The position numbers and the translations under genes were made by a program. The notes beneath the pieces were generated by a model. It ran no database searches and was not told where the DNA came from. It worked only from the letters and a program-made list of their open reading frames with translations. A DNA stretch of 29,119 bases, taken from positions 1 to 29,119 of the forward strand of contig JBAZGW010000011.1 of the NCBI GenBank assembly GCA_041652635.1, given 5' to 3'. This stretch comes from Undivivens sp041652635 (GTDB lineage Bacteria > Omnitrophota > Gorgyraeia > Gygaellales > Profunditerraquicolaceae). Each line of letters opens with the position of its first letter. Within the stretch, counting starts at the first letter, position 1. This document shows, piece by piece, positions 7,123 to 14,539 of this stretch.

Positions 7123-8168
7123 TTTCCGCATGCTGTTTTTGCCAGATCCTTTATCTTGCCGCTATAAGGCGGGACCAGCACTCCGCGGTCGGTAATGATC
7201 GACGAGATCAACCCCGCGGGCGTAACGTCAAAAGCCGGATTATAAACATTAACCCCCGACGGGGCTATCGGAGAACGAAAGAACATCCCGGTCACCTCGG
7301 CGGGATCGCGTTCTTCAATCGGGATATCGACTCCGGAACTAATGGAAAAGTCGAACGTCGAAACAGGCGCCGCGATATAAAACGGGATCTTATGGTAACG
7401 CGCCAATACCGCCAAGGCATAAGTGCCGATCTTATTGGCCGCGTCGCCGTTGGAAGCGATCCGGTCGGCTCCGGCGACGACCCTGTCGATCTTCCCCTGA
7501 GCCATCAACGTAGCCGCCGTATTGTCGCAAATAAGCGTGACATCCACGCCGTGCCTGCGCAATTCGTAACATGTCAACCGCGCTCCCTGCAGCAACGGCC
7601 GGGTCTCGCAGGAATATACTTTTGCGACCCTGCCTAAACCGTGCGCTTTATAGATCACGCCCAGGGCCGTGCCGCAGCCCGCAGTAGCCAAGACTCCGGC
7701 ATTACAAACAGTAAGCACTCTGTCGTGTTTTCGGAATAACCCCGCACCGTAAACGCCTATTTTCTCGCAGGAAGCGGCGTCTTCGGTCATAATAGCGCGC
7801 GCCTCTTGCAGTAAAAGCTTCTTTATTTTTTCCACCGGCAGACGGGAGTTCTTCTCCGCTGTAAGCATCATCCGCGATAAGGCCCAGAAAAGATTCTTCG
7901 CCGTCGGCCTGCTCGACGCCAGATAATCAACGCTCTTGCGCAGATCAGTTCTAAAAGAAGGATACCCGGCGGCGCGCGAATCTCTCACTCCCAAATAAAC
8001 CCCCAGCGCTCCGGCAGCCCCGATGGCCGGAGCACCCCGAACCTTCAGTTCTTTAATGGCCCGCCACATCTGTTTGATGTCCGCGATATCGAGATAGACC
8101 AATCCACCGGGTAACTTAGTCTGGTCTATGATCCTGGCCTTGCCGTTCTTCCATTCAATCGACTTCAT
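7119..8168 (-). CDS. mtnA: Methylthioribose-1-phosphate isomerase (MtnA)
   Basis: MtnA isomerises 5-methylthioribose-1-phosphate to methylthioribulose-1-phosphate in methionine salvage; relatives also act on similar sugar phosphates. The protein has the early KVRGAPAIG motif, the catalytic cysteine in TVCNAG (C155 from this start) and the catalytic aspartate in GADRIASNGD (D234). The open frame extends to 8222, but its first 18 codons run into the heptamer-repeat gap. The ATG at 8168 is preceded by AAGAGGA at a good distance and gives the usual MKSIEWKNG beginning and 349 residues. The stop overlaps thiL. No other salvage genes are near, so the physiological substrate is inferred. The eIF2B-like family call is firm. 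Confidence 0.92.
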   Translation of the reverse strand: MKSIEWKNGKARIIDQTKLPGGLVYLDIADIKQMWRAIKELKVRGAPAIGAAGALGVYLGVRDSRAAGYPSFRTDLRKSVDYLASSRPTAKNLFWALSRMMLTAEKNSRLPVEKIKKLLLQEARAIMTEDAASCEKIGVYGAGLFRKHDRVLTVCNAGVLATAGCGTALGVIYKAHGLGRVAKVYSCETRPLLQGARLTCYELRRHGVDVTLICDNTAATLMAQGKIDRVVAGADRIASNGDAANKIGTYALAVLARYHKIPFYIAAPVSTFDFSISSGVDIPIEERDPAEVTGMFFRSPIAPSGVNVYNPAFDVTPAGLISSIITDRGVLVPPYSGKIKDLAKTACGK

Positions 8169-8209
8169 TTTATCCTCTTGAGTTAATAGAATAATTAGTG
8201 TCGATACTC

Positions 8210-8286
8210 TCTCGTGCCTCATCCCTCATGCTTCGTGCTTCCATCTTTTTCGTCCCTCGTGCCTCATGCTTCGTGCTTCAGTCTTC
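8210..8286. repeat. Degenerate 7-bp repeats between DUF362 gene and mtnA
   Basis: Successive heptamers TCTCGTG, CCTCATC, CCTCATG, CTTCGTG, CTTCCAT occupy 8210-8244. After a 10-bp break, CCTCGTG, CCTCATG, CTTCGTG, CTTCAGT run from 8255 to 8282. It is the same family as at 4714-4867 and fills most of the 124-bp gap. Confidence 0.75.
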
Positions 8287-8292
8287 TATATT

Positions 8293-9417
8293 TTACAGTC
8301 CAGCCATACGAGCCAACAAACTCTTCCTGATCGTTATCGCCCTTGCCGGACAAGTCTCATGGCAGCAGAAGCAGGAAATACACCTGCTATCGTCAACTCG
8401 CGGATAACTATCGATGAATTTGACCGCTTTTACCGGACATATCTCAGCGCACTTACCGCAGCGCGCGCAGTAATTACGGTTGATCACGGGCCTAAAACGC
8501 ATTAATTTCTTGAGCGGCTTGAGTAACAGATCAGGGATAGCGGCGGTTATGGAAGTGGCCGGCGGCCGGAAAGCCGCTCCGCGCGCCGATCCCAATGTCT
8601 CCCCCATGACTTCAATGGCGCGCAGGTCGCAGACGCCCAACCCTTTACGCGCGGCTGCCCGGTTCGTAAGTATTTTTTCCGGCTTTACGCCCATAATGAA
8701 AGCCAGGGCGCTGTCCAAAGCCACGCAGTCCTTTCCTGCCAGAATGATCCCCTGCCGGCGCAACTTGCCTCCGGTGCCCGGGCCGTCGCCTTCCATAGCG
8801 GTAATGCCGTCTATAACGGTCAACGCCGGTTTTACCTCGGCGTAAATATCCGCCAGTATCCCGGCAAATTCCTCCTGGCGGAAATAACGCCTGTGTAATT
8901 CCGTCTTATAAGGCCCGGAGACCAGCCCGTAAAGATTTTTCACTCCGCCGGAAAGGAACATCAAAGTATGCGTCTTGAACTTGGGCACGTTCACCAGCGC
9001 GTCGCACTCGTCAAGCAAGGCGCTAAGCGGTATCCCGCCGCGCATACGATGCTTAGAGAACCTGACCAATTCCACTTTCTCCTGCTCGGCCAGTAGCTTC
9101 ATACCCGTGGCTTCATAGACGCGTTCGGTATTCCGGGCTTCCCCGCCCCAGACGCTCGGACCGTCTCCGAGCAATACGCGGCAATTTATATTCTTCAACT
9201 GCCGGATCACCGCCCTGACCACTTCCGGATGGGTAACTATGCCGCTGGAGGCCGGCACCGCCATCAACAGGTTCGGCTTTACCAGCACGCGGCTGCCGGG
9301 GACGATAAAATCCTCTATCCCGCCCAAAGATCCCAACGCCTTAGCCACGGCAGCGGACACGGCCGCGCTCTCATAATCTGAGCACTTGACCAAAGATATC
9401 CTGCTGACCTGCGACAT
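8293..9417 (-). CDS. DUF362 protein with C-terminal 2[4Fe-4S] ferredoxin domain
   Basis: This 374-residue protein has an N-terminal DUF362 domain (about 1-300), recognisable from VLVKPNLLM, the segment after LGDGPSVWGG, and NVPKFKTHTLM. A ferredoxin domain at the C-terminus has two CxxCxxCxxxCP motifs (cysteines at 317, 320, 323, 327 and 346, 349, 352, 356, plus an extra C351). Such proteins are widespread in anaerobes and probably pass electrons, but no reaction is established for this group. There is no signal peptide, so it is likely cytoplasmic. AAAGGGG about 8 bases before the ATG serves as ribosome binding site, and tatD ends 16 bp upstream. The presence of two low-potential clusters hints at an anaerobic lifestyle. 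Confidence 0.85.
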   Translation of the reverse strand: MSQVSRISLVKCSDYESAAVSAAVAKALGSLGGIEDFIVPGSRVLVKPNLLMAVPASSGIVTHPEVVRAVIRQLKNINCRVLLGDGPSVWGGEARNTERVYEATGMKLLAEQEKVELVRFSKHRMRGGIPLSALLDECDALVNVPKFKTHTLMFLSGGVKNLYGLVSGPYKTELHRRYFRQEEFAGILADIYAEVKPALTVIDGITAMEGDGPGTGGKLRRQGIILAGKDCVALDSALAFIMGVKPEKILTNRAAARKGLGVCDLRAIEVMGETLGSARGAAFRPPATSITAAIPDLLLKPLKKLMRFRPVINRNYCARCGKCAEICPVKAVKFIDSYPRVDDSRCISCFCCHETCPARAITIRKSLLARMAGL

Positions 9418-9433
9418 GAACCGGCCCCTTTAT

Positions 9434-10195
9434 TTATATGATCCCGAAAAAAGCCCTGGCATTCGCTGTAGTGGCTTCGCAAACCTGCTCAAACCCCGCG
9501 CCTTGGGCGGAAGCCACCGCTTCCGCGGCATAACGCACCCAGGCCGGCACATTACGTTTGCCTCTTAATCCTTCAGGCGGCAGGTAAGGCGCGTCCGTCT
9601 CCAGCATCAGCCTTTCCATAGGGACGGCCGCGGCGTACGACCTGATGTCCCCGGCCTTCTTATAGGTAATATTGCAGGTGAATGAACAGTAATAACCCCG
9701 CGCCAGGCACTCGGAAAGAAAGCTGTGGTCTCCCGAGAAACAATGGATCACCGTTCTTAAAGAAGGATATTCTTTCAATATTTTCAAAGTATCTTCCTGC
9801 GCCTGGCGGCAATGCACCACCAGCGGCAGGCCGCGCTCCAAAGCGATCTCTATCTGAGAACGGAAAATACGCTGCTGATTTTGAGGCGTAGCGAGGTTAC
9901 GGTAGTAATCAAGGCCTGTCTCGCCGATCGCCACCACTTTCTCTCTCTCCGCGAGCCTGCTTATCTCCCGCAGGTCGGCTTCGGAAACCATGTCCGCTTC
10001 GTGCGGGTGGACGCCGACGACGGCGTATACGCCCGGAAAACACGCGGCTACTTCCAGGGCGCGGCGCGCTCCGATAACGCTGGATGCCACATTCACGATA
10101 TACGCCACCCCGGCAACCGCGGCCTCAGCGACTACCGCTTCCCTGTCCCCGTCAAATTCCGGAAAATCAAGATGACAATGCGTATCTATAAGCAT
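9434..10195 (-). CDS. tatD: TatD-family metal-dependent deoxyribonuclease
   Basis: A 253-residue TatD/YcfH hydrolase. The TIM-barrel metal ligands are visible: the HxH pair in DTHCHLDFPEFD at the N-terminus, the glutamate in AIGETGLDYY, histidines in VVHCRQA and VIHCFSG, and the aspartate in LETDAPYLPP. Characterised members are Mg-dependent 3'-5' exonucleases for DNA or RNA, and some act in D-aminoacyl-tRNA clearance; which applies here is unknown. It directly follows metG, as it often does in Firmicutes (metS-yabD), with 47 bp between them. The start is preceded by only a weak AAGAG. Length and motifs are standard. Confidence 0.93.
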   Translation of the reverse strand: MLIDTHCHLDFPEFDGDREAVVAEAAVAGVAYIVNVASSVIGARRALEVAACFPGVYAVVGVHPHEADMVSEADLREISRLAEREKVVAIGETGLDYYRNLATPQNQQRIFRSQIEIALERGLPLVVHCRQAQEDTLKILKEYPSLRTVIHCFSGDHSFLSECLARGYYCSFTCNITYKKAGDIRSYAAAVPMERLMLETDAPYLPPEGLRGKRNVPAWVRYAAEAVASAQGAGFEQVCEATTANARAFFGII

Positions 10196-10242
10196 TTATT
10201 CTCTTCGGCTGAAACTTAGGCTATTTCCGGCGGTTACGGATT

Positions 10243-11745
10243 TCAAGGCGTTTGTTTTTTCTCGATCCTGGGAAATAACGGCAAACCTTTCTTGAGCACT
10301 TCACAAGAGAACTGTTCGCTTATGGCTCCGGCCGTATGCGGCATAAAAGGGGCCAATTCCGAAGCGATCGACCTTAACGCCGCGGCAAGCACTCCGAGGA
10401 ACGCCTCCAGTTCCGGCACCCGGCCTTCCTTGGAAAGATTCCACGGTTTTGTCTCTTCGACATATTTATTCGCCAGCCCGATCACCGCCCAGATGCGTTC
10501 CAGCGCCGCCCCGAAGTCTAACGCGTCCATCGCCGAGGCGACCTGTCCTTTTAAAAAATCCGCTTCTTTGATTATCTCCCCGCCGTTGCCGGGCGCGCGC
10601 GACACGTCGGCGGGGATACGGCCGGCGCAATACTTTTCCAGCATAGTCGCGGTGCGATGCGCGAGGTTGCCGAGGTCGTTGGCCAGGTCGGCGTTGAACC
10701 TTTTAACGATCGCTTCCTGAGAAAAGTTACCGTCCAAGCCGAACGGCACGTCCCGCAGCAGGAAATATTTATAGGCGTCCACACCGAAACGCGCGGAGAC
10801 GTCCACCGGAGATACTACATTGCCCAGCGATTTTGACATCTTGGTATCCTGCATCAGCCACCAGCCGTGCGCGAAAACGCAGCGCGGCGGCTCTATATCA
10901 AGCGCGTGCAGTATTATAGGCCAGTAAACCGCGTGCTGACGAAGAATATCCTTGGCCATTAACTGAACGTCCGCCGGCCACCAGGGAGAAACATATCTGC
11001 CGGAAGCGTCGAATTCTCCGACCGCGCTGATATAATTCAACAGGGCGTCGAACCAGACATAGGTCACATGGCCGGGAGAAAAAGGCAGCGGGATGCCCCA
11101 GGAAAGCCGCTCCCTGGGCCTGGAGATGCACAGATCGCTGAGTTCATTATTACGCAGGAAACCGAGTGTTTCGTTACGCCTGCTCTCCGGCCTGATGAAT
11201 GAAGGGTTGGCCTCTATATAATCCATCAGCCATTTCTGGTGTTTTTTCAAACGCAGGAAATAATTGTTCTCGGTTATCTTTTCCACCTGCCTTTTGCAAT
11301 CCGGGCAACGGGACTCCTGAAGCTGTGATCCGATCCAAAAAGTCTCGCAGGGCGTGCAATACAAACCCTCGTATTGGGACGCGTATATCTCGCCTTTGGA
11401 GTAAAGTATCTCCAGCGCCCTCTGAACGGTCTTTATGTGCCGTTCCTCGGTGGTTCGTATGAAATCGTCGCAAGAAACATCCAACTGCTTCCAGAGCTCG
11501 CGGAACTGCTTCGATACTCTATCGGCGAAGGCCTGCGGCGCCAGGCCGGCTTCATCAGCCGCCTTTTGTATCTTCTGTCCGTGCTCATCCGTGCCCGTCA
11601 AGAAACGGACATTCTCTTTCCCCAGCAACGCCCTCCAGTAACGGGCCAGGCAGTCGGCGGCTATAGTTGTATAGGAATGCCCGATATGCGGCGAGGCATT
11701 CACGTAATATAGCGGAGTGGTTATATAATATTTCTTTTGCATCAT
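10243..11745 (-). CDS. metG: Methionyl-tRNA synthetase
   Basis: A class Ia synthetase that charges initiator and elongator tRNA-Met. The HIGH motif is intact at 20-23 (ASPHIGHSY) and KMSKS lies at 302-306. A zinc knuckle is formed by C130, C133, C147 and C150. The protein is 500 residues and stops after the anticodon-binding helical bundle, so it lacks the C-terminal tRNA-binding (EMAP-like) extension seen in many homologues. An AAGGAG sequence precedes the ATG pair at 11745/11742 and supports this start. The upstream 404-bp gap is a mosaic of repeats; the downstream gene is tatD. Identification is certain. Confidence 0.97.
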   Translation of the reverse strand: MMQKKYYITTPLYYVNASPHIGHSYTTIAADCLARYWRALLGKENVRFLTGTDEHGQKIQKAADEAGLAPQAFADRVSKQFRELWKQLDVSCDDFIRTTEERHIKTVQRALEILYSKGEIYASQYEGLYCTPCETFWIGSQLQESRCPDCKRQVEKITENNYFLRLKKHQKWLMDYIEANPSFIRPESRRNETLGFLRNNELSDLCISRPRERLSWGIPLPFSPGHVTYVWFDALLNYISAVGEFDASGRYVSPWWPADVQLMAKDILRQHAVYWPIILHALDIEPPRCVFAHGWWLMQDTKMSKSLGNVVSPVDVSARFGVDAYKYFLLRDVPFGLDGNFSQEAIVKRFNADLANDLGNLAHRTATMLEKYCAGRIPADVSRAPGNGGEIIKEADFLKGQVASAMDALDFGAALERIWAVIGLANKYVEETKPWNLSKEGRVPELEAFLGVLAAALRSIASELAPFMPHTAGAISEQFSCEVLKKGLPLFPRIEKKQTP

Positions 11746-11768
11746 TTCTCCTTGAATTCAAAGGTAAC

Positions 11769-11800
11769 AGTCCACAGTCCATAGTCGATGGTCCACAGAT
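11769..11800. repeat. AGTCCAY-type 7-bp repeats, left copy
   Basis: AGTCCAC, AGTCCAT, AGTCGAT and GGTCCAC run consecutively in 7-base phase. A related run on the opposite strand lies at 12122-12146, so the pair bounds the repeat mosaic in inverted orientation. Confidence 0.65.
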
Positions 11801-11857
11801 AGGACCAAAACAGGACATAGTTTGGAAGACGCTTGAATCCCAAGAACACAATACTTA

Positions 11858-11954
11858 AATGAATACTCCACGGGCTAATCCTTCGCGAAGTTTATCCTGA
11901 GCTTGTCGAAGGGACTCAGGACAGGCGCCCGTGGTTTCTTTTCTGAATTATTAT
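11858..11954. repeat. Compound hairpin element, copy A
   Basis: The flank AATGAATACTCC and the downstream TTTCTTTTCTGAATTATTA match copy B at 28948-28996. Between them, CCACGGGC (11868-11875) pairs with GCCCGTGG (11927-11934). The 51-bp interior, absent from copy B, contains a second hairpin TCCTGAG (11895-11901) / CTCAGGA (11915-11921) and the word CCTGAGCTTGTCGAAGG. The 29-bp array follows directly. Confidence 0.7.
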
Positions 11955-12037
11955 CCGCCATTAGTGATTTGGCGAGACTTTGCCCGCCACTGGTGCGTTG
12001 GCGAGGTTAATCCCGCCACAAAGATTGGCGAGGCTTC
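11955..12037. repeat. 29-bp palindromic tandem array (3 units)
   Basis: Three adjoining units begin at 11955, 11984 and 12013. Each has CCGCCA, a 6-8 base loop, then TTGGCG (or TTTGGCG) and an AGACTTTGC- or AGGTTAATC-like tail. The units are adjacent without spacers, which excludes a CRISPR array. The order matches the array at 28997, except that the second unit there is missing here. Confidence 0.75.
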
Positions 12038-12121
12038 CCGCTTTGCGCATTCATCCCGAAACTCTATACCTACTTTTAAGGCATTCGGGAATTCTGCGCT
12101 CCGATTAAATAATCTATATTT

Positions 12122-12146
12122 ACCTATCGACTATGGTCTATGGACT
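12122..12146. repeat. AGTCCAY-type 7-bp repeats, inverted right copy
   Basis: Read on the - strand the sequence is AGTCCAT, AGACCAT, AGTCGAT, AGGT, closely matching the run at 11769-11800. It begins within 4 bp of the ricT stop codon. Confidence 0.6.
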
Positions 12147-12149
12147 TTT

Positions 12150-12925
12150 TTATTTGTTGTAATCCACCTGGATGATCGTCCCGTCTTCCAGTTGGACGGA
12201 GACCATCCGCTTGAAGACGTTCACGTTGATGACCTTACCTTTGCCCTGCTGGACGGAAATATGCTCGCCTTCCTTAGGTAATCCCCGGGAAAGCGTCTTG
12301 TAAACGTCGTATTCAAAACTAAGACAGCACATCAGCCTGCCGCATAATCCGGATATCTTCGGCGGGTTCAGCGGCAGTCCTTCCTCTTTCGCCATCTTTA
12401 TGGTGACCGGCTCGAAATCCCTGAGGAATTTCGAGCAGCACAACTCGCGGCCGCAGGCGCCGAAGCCGCCGAAGAACCTGGCCTCATCCCTGACCCCGAT
12501 CTGGCGCAGTTCGATCCTGGCCTTGAATATCTTCGCCAGGTCCTTGACCAAGTCCCGAAAATCCACCCTGCCGTTGGCTGTAAAATAAAAAACGATCTTG
12601 CTTTTATCAAAGGAATACTCCCCGTAAACCAATTTCATCTCCAGTTTGTGCTCCTGGATCTTGGTAGAGCAGGTAACCGCGGCATCCTTCGCTTTCACCC
12701 TGTTATCCTCGATCTGCCGCATATCGTTGGCTCCGGCGGGCGCAATATCTTTTTCAGCGGCTCTTTGGACTTGCCGGCCGGCATTGCCTCATCCGGAGAA
12801 ATGACCACCCCGTAATCGACTCCCCTGTCGTGTTCGACAATAACATGATCGCCTTCTTTAAGCCGGATATCGGAAGCTGTGTAATTGAATATGGGCCCCA
12901 AACTTCTCAATCTAACCAGGATCAT
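12150..12925 (-). pseudogene. ricT: RicT/YaaT (PSP1 domain) gene interrupted by a frameshift
   Basis: Two open frames together make one RicT. The first part starts at the ATG at 12925 (MILVRL...), contains the usual KEGDHVIVEHDRG segment, and runs out of frame after ILRPPE near position 12735, ending at 12695. The second part resumes with ANDMRQIEDNR and continues to 12150, with the two cysteine motifs GACGRELCCS and GLCGRLMCC expected of RicT. One missing base near 12733-12736 explains the break; one extra G would restore PPEAND. The combined protein would be about 258 residues, close to the family. In Bacillus, RicT acts with RicA and RicF in an Fe-S complex affecting RNase Y. The start overlaps the holB stop as ATGA. 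A sequencing error, a real mutation or recoding are all possible. Confidence 0.85.
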
Positions 12926-13887
12926 TTTATGCACGACTCCATTCTTAAGCCGGAAACCAGCAGTTTGACATTGACGTTCTGTTCCAGGAAAAGCAGTGAA
13001 TCCGCCAATACGCGGAAAGCCTTCAGCAGGCCGCCGGTCGTATACCGCGCCCCGCAATCCGCCAATTCCTGCCGGCGGTCGTAATTTACCAGCCGGGATT
13101 CCGGTATGCCTGTTTTCAATAAGATCACGTCTCTTACCCAGACGGCCATAGCCGTCATCGCCGCTTTAGCGTCCTCTCTTTCCTTGAGGCCGGCGGTGAT
13201 ATCAATCCCTTTCCCAAGAAAATAATCCACCGCGCTGTCCCTGCCTTCAACGACTCCCTTACGCCTCATCTGAAGAGCCGTTCCCGGGCTGCCTGACGAG
13301 AAAGCGGCGAGAAAACGCGCGGCATCCGCTTCCAGACCGTAAGTGCCGCGGAGCAATTCCTCCAGCATCCCGGCAGGAAGCCTCCGGAACCTGACCGACT
13401 GGCAGCGGGAAAGCACCGTCTTCAGCAGGCGCGCCGGACAGGAAGTAACCAGGATGATGATACTGCCGGCAGGCGGCTCTTCCAACACCTTGAGAATTGA
13501 ATTACCAGCTTCCACGGTAAGTTTATGGGCGTTATCTACTATAAAAACTCTTTTCCTTCCCTCGTAAGGCTTGAGAAATATCTCCTGGCGCAGGCCGCGT
13601 ATATCCTCGGATTTTATGGAATCCTGGAAATTCTCGATCAAATGCACATCGGGATGCTGGCGTTTATCTATCTTCAGGCAAGATGGACAATCGCCGCACG
13701 GTTCATCCCCGGACTGAAAACAATTAAGTGCTTTAGCGGCCACAAGAGCCGCTGCCTTCTTGCCCACGCCTTCGGGGCCGCAGAATATCAACCCGGAAGG
13801 CATCCGGGAATTCTTCAGATATTCCCGGATCATACCGACCGGCTCATCCTGGCCTTTTAATTCCCTGAAGAAACTTATTACCGGCAT
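12922..13887 (-). CDS. holB: DNA polymerase III delta' subunit
   Basis: This 321-residue AAA+ protein is the delta' subunit of the clamp loader that places the sliding clamp on DNA. It has GPEGVGKKAA at the Walker A position (about residues 37-46), where the usual GKT/S is GKK; delta' subunits are commonly ATPase-inactive, so this is expected. A zinc-module pattern follows (CGDCPSC, with an earlier cysteine), then VFIVDNAHKLT, LKVLEEPP, and the LSRCQ motif of the SRC type. tmk lies 7 bp upstream and ricT overlaps its stop, the order known in Firmicutes (tmk ... holB-ricT). GAGGT before the ATG supports the start. Confidence 0.92.
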   Translation of the reverse strand: MPVISFFRELKGQDEPVGMIREYLKNSRMPSGLIFCGPEGVGKKAAALVAAKALNCFQSGDEPCGDCPSCLKIDKRQHPDVHLIENFQDSIKSEDIRGLRQEIFLKPYEGRKRVFIVDNAHKLTVEAGNSILKVLEEPPAGSIIILVTSCPARLLKTVLSRCQSVRFRRLPAGMLEELLRGTYGLEADAARFLAAFSSGSPGTALQMRRKGVVEGRDSAVDYFLGKGIDITAGLKEREDAKAAMTAMAVWVRDVILLKTGIPESRLVNYDRRQELADCGARYTTGGLLKAFRVLADSLLFLEQNVNVKLLVSGLRMESCIK

Positions 13888-13894
13888 AAAAACC

Positions 13895-14539
13895 TCATTT
13901 ACCGGACATACCGAGCAGGACGCCGGCAGCCAGCCTTATATTGCGCTGTGTGGTGATTTTTTCACGCTCGACCCTGATGATCTTTACGCGCCCCGGTTCG
14001 CGGGCGGCTATACTCAGATAACCGCGCCTTACTTTCCTGTGATACGACAACGCCCTGCTTTCAATGCGGTCTTTCTTAAACTCGCGGTTGCGCAAGCCCC
14101 TGCCCACCGGCAGATCAAGCAGAATGGTAAGGTCTGGGACAAGCCCGGAGGTGGCAAAACCGCCGATATATTCTATGACCCGATTATCCATACCTAAGCC
14201 GTAGCCCTGGTAGGCGCGCGTGGAATCCAGATAGCGGTCGCACAAAACAATGTATCCCCCGGCGATCGCCGGAAGCACCGTCTCATGGACGATCTGCGCC
14301 CTGGCCGCCATATATAACAATAGTTCGCATTCTCGCGACATATTGCCGTTCTTGCGGTCCAGAAGCACTTTCCTTATTTTCTCCCCGATCTGCGTACTGC
14401 CGGGTTCCCGGATGGACAGGACCTTGTATCCGTTCTTTTTCAAATACGAATAAAGCATGCCCGCCTGGGTGCTCTTGCCGCATCCCTCCGGCCCCTCAAA
14501 AGTTATAAAAAAACCCTTCTTTATATTTTTCTTCGCCAT
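13895..14539 (-). CDS. tmk: Thymidylate kinase
   Basis: Tmk converts dTMP to dTDP. The 214-residue protein has the P-loop FEGPEGCGKSTQ at about residues 14-25, the DR motif CDRYLDSTRAYQGYG, and LDLPVGRGLRNR preceding a short lid region. The dTMP-binding loop reads REPGST rather than the usual REPGGT, a mild deviation. The gene starts inside the 3' end of cysS (19-bp overlap); AGGGA precedes the ATG. holB follows after 7 bp. Length and motifs are typical, so function is secure despite the loop substitution. Confidence 0.94.
   Translation of the reverse strand: MAKKNIKKGFFITFEGPEGCGKSTQAGMLYSYLKKNGYKVLSIREPGSTQIGEKIRKVLLDRKNGNMSRECELLLYMAARAQIVHETVLPAIAGGYIVLCDRYLDSTRAYQGYGLGMDNRVIEYIGGFATSGLVPDLTILLDLPVGRGLRNREFKKDRIESRALSYHRKVRRGYLSIAAREPGRVKIIRVEREKITTQRNIRLAAGVLLGMSGK

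Larger units (their letters stand above)
11746..12149. other. Repeat mosaic between ricT and metG, no gene
   Basis: This 404-bp gap is made almost entirely of repeats. Going up the + strand: AGTCCAY-type heptamers (11769-11800), a compound hairpin (11868-11934), a 29-bp palindromic array (11955-12037), an inverted repeat TCCCGAA/TTCGGGA (12054-12060 and 12084-12090, 23-base loop), an AT-rich stretch, and a reverse-oriented heptamer run (12122-12146). The metG ribosome binding site AAGGAG is at its low end. A promoter for metG could be inside, but I could not single one out. Confidence 0.7.

Noticed and set aside
12695..13057. 120-codon gene overlapping the 3' end of holB
   Set aside because: Its first 44 codons lie out of frame within holB. 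The real start is the ATG at 12925, giving the N-terminal part of ricT.
13895..14539. Inactive thymidylate kinase because of REPGST
   Set aside because: Only one glycine of the loop is changed, while the P-loop and DRY motifs are intact, so activity is still expected.
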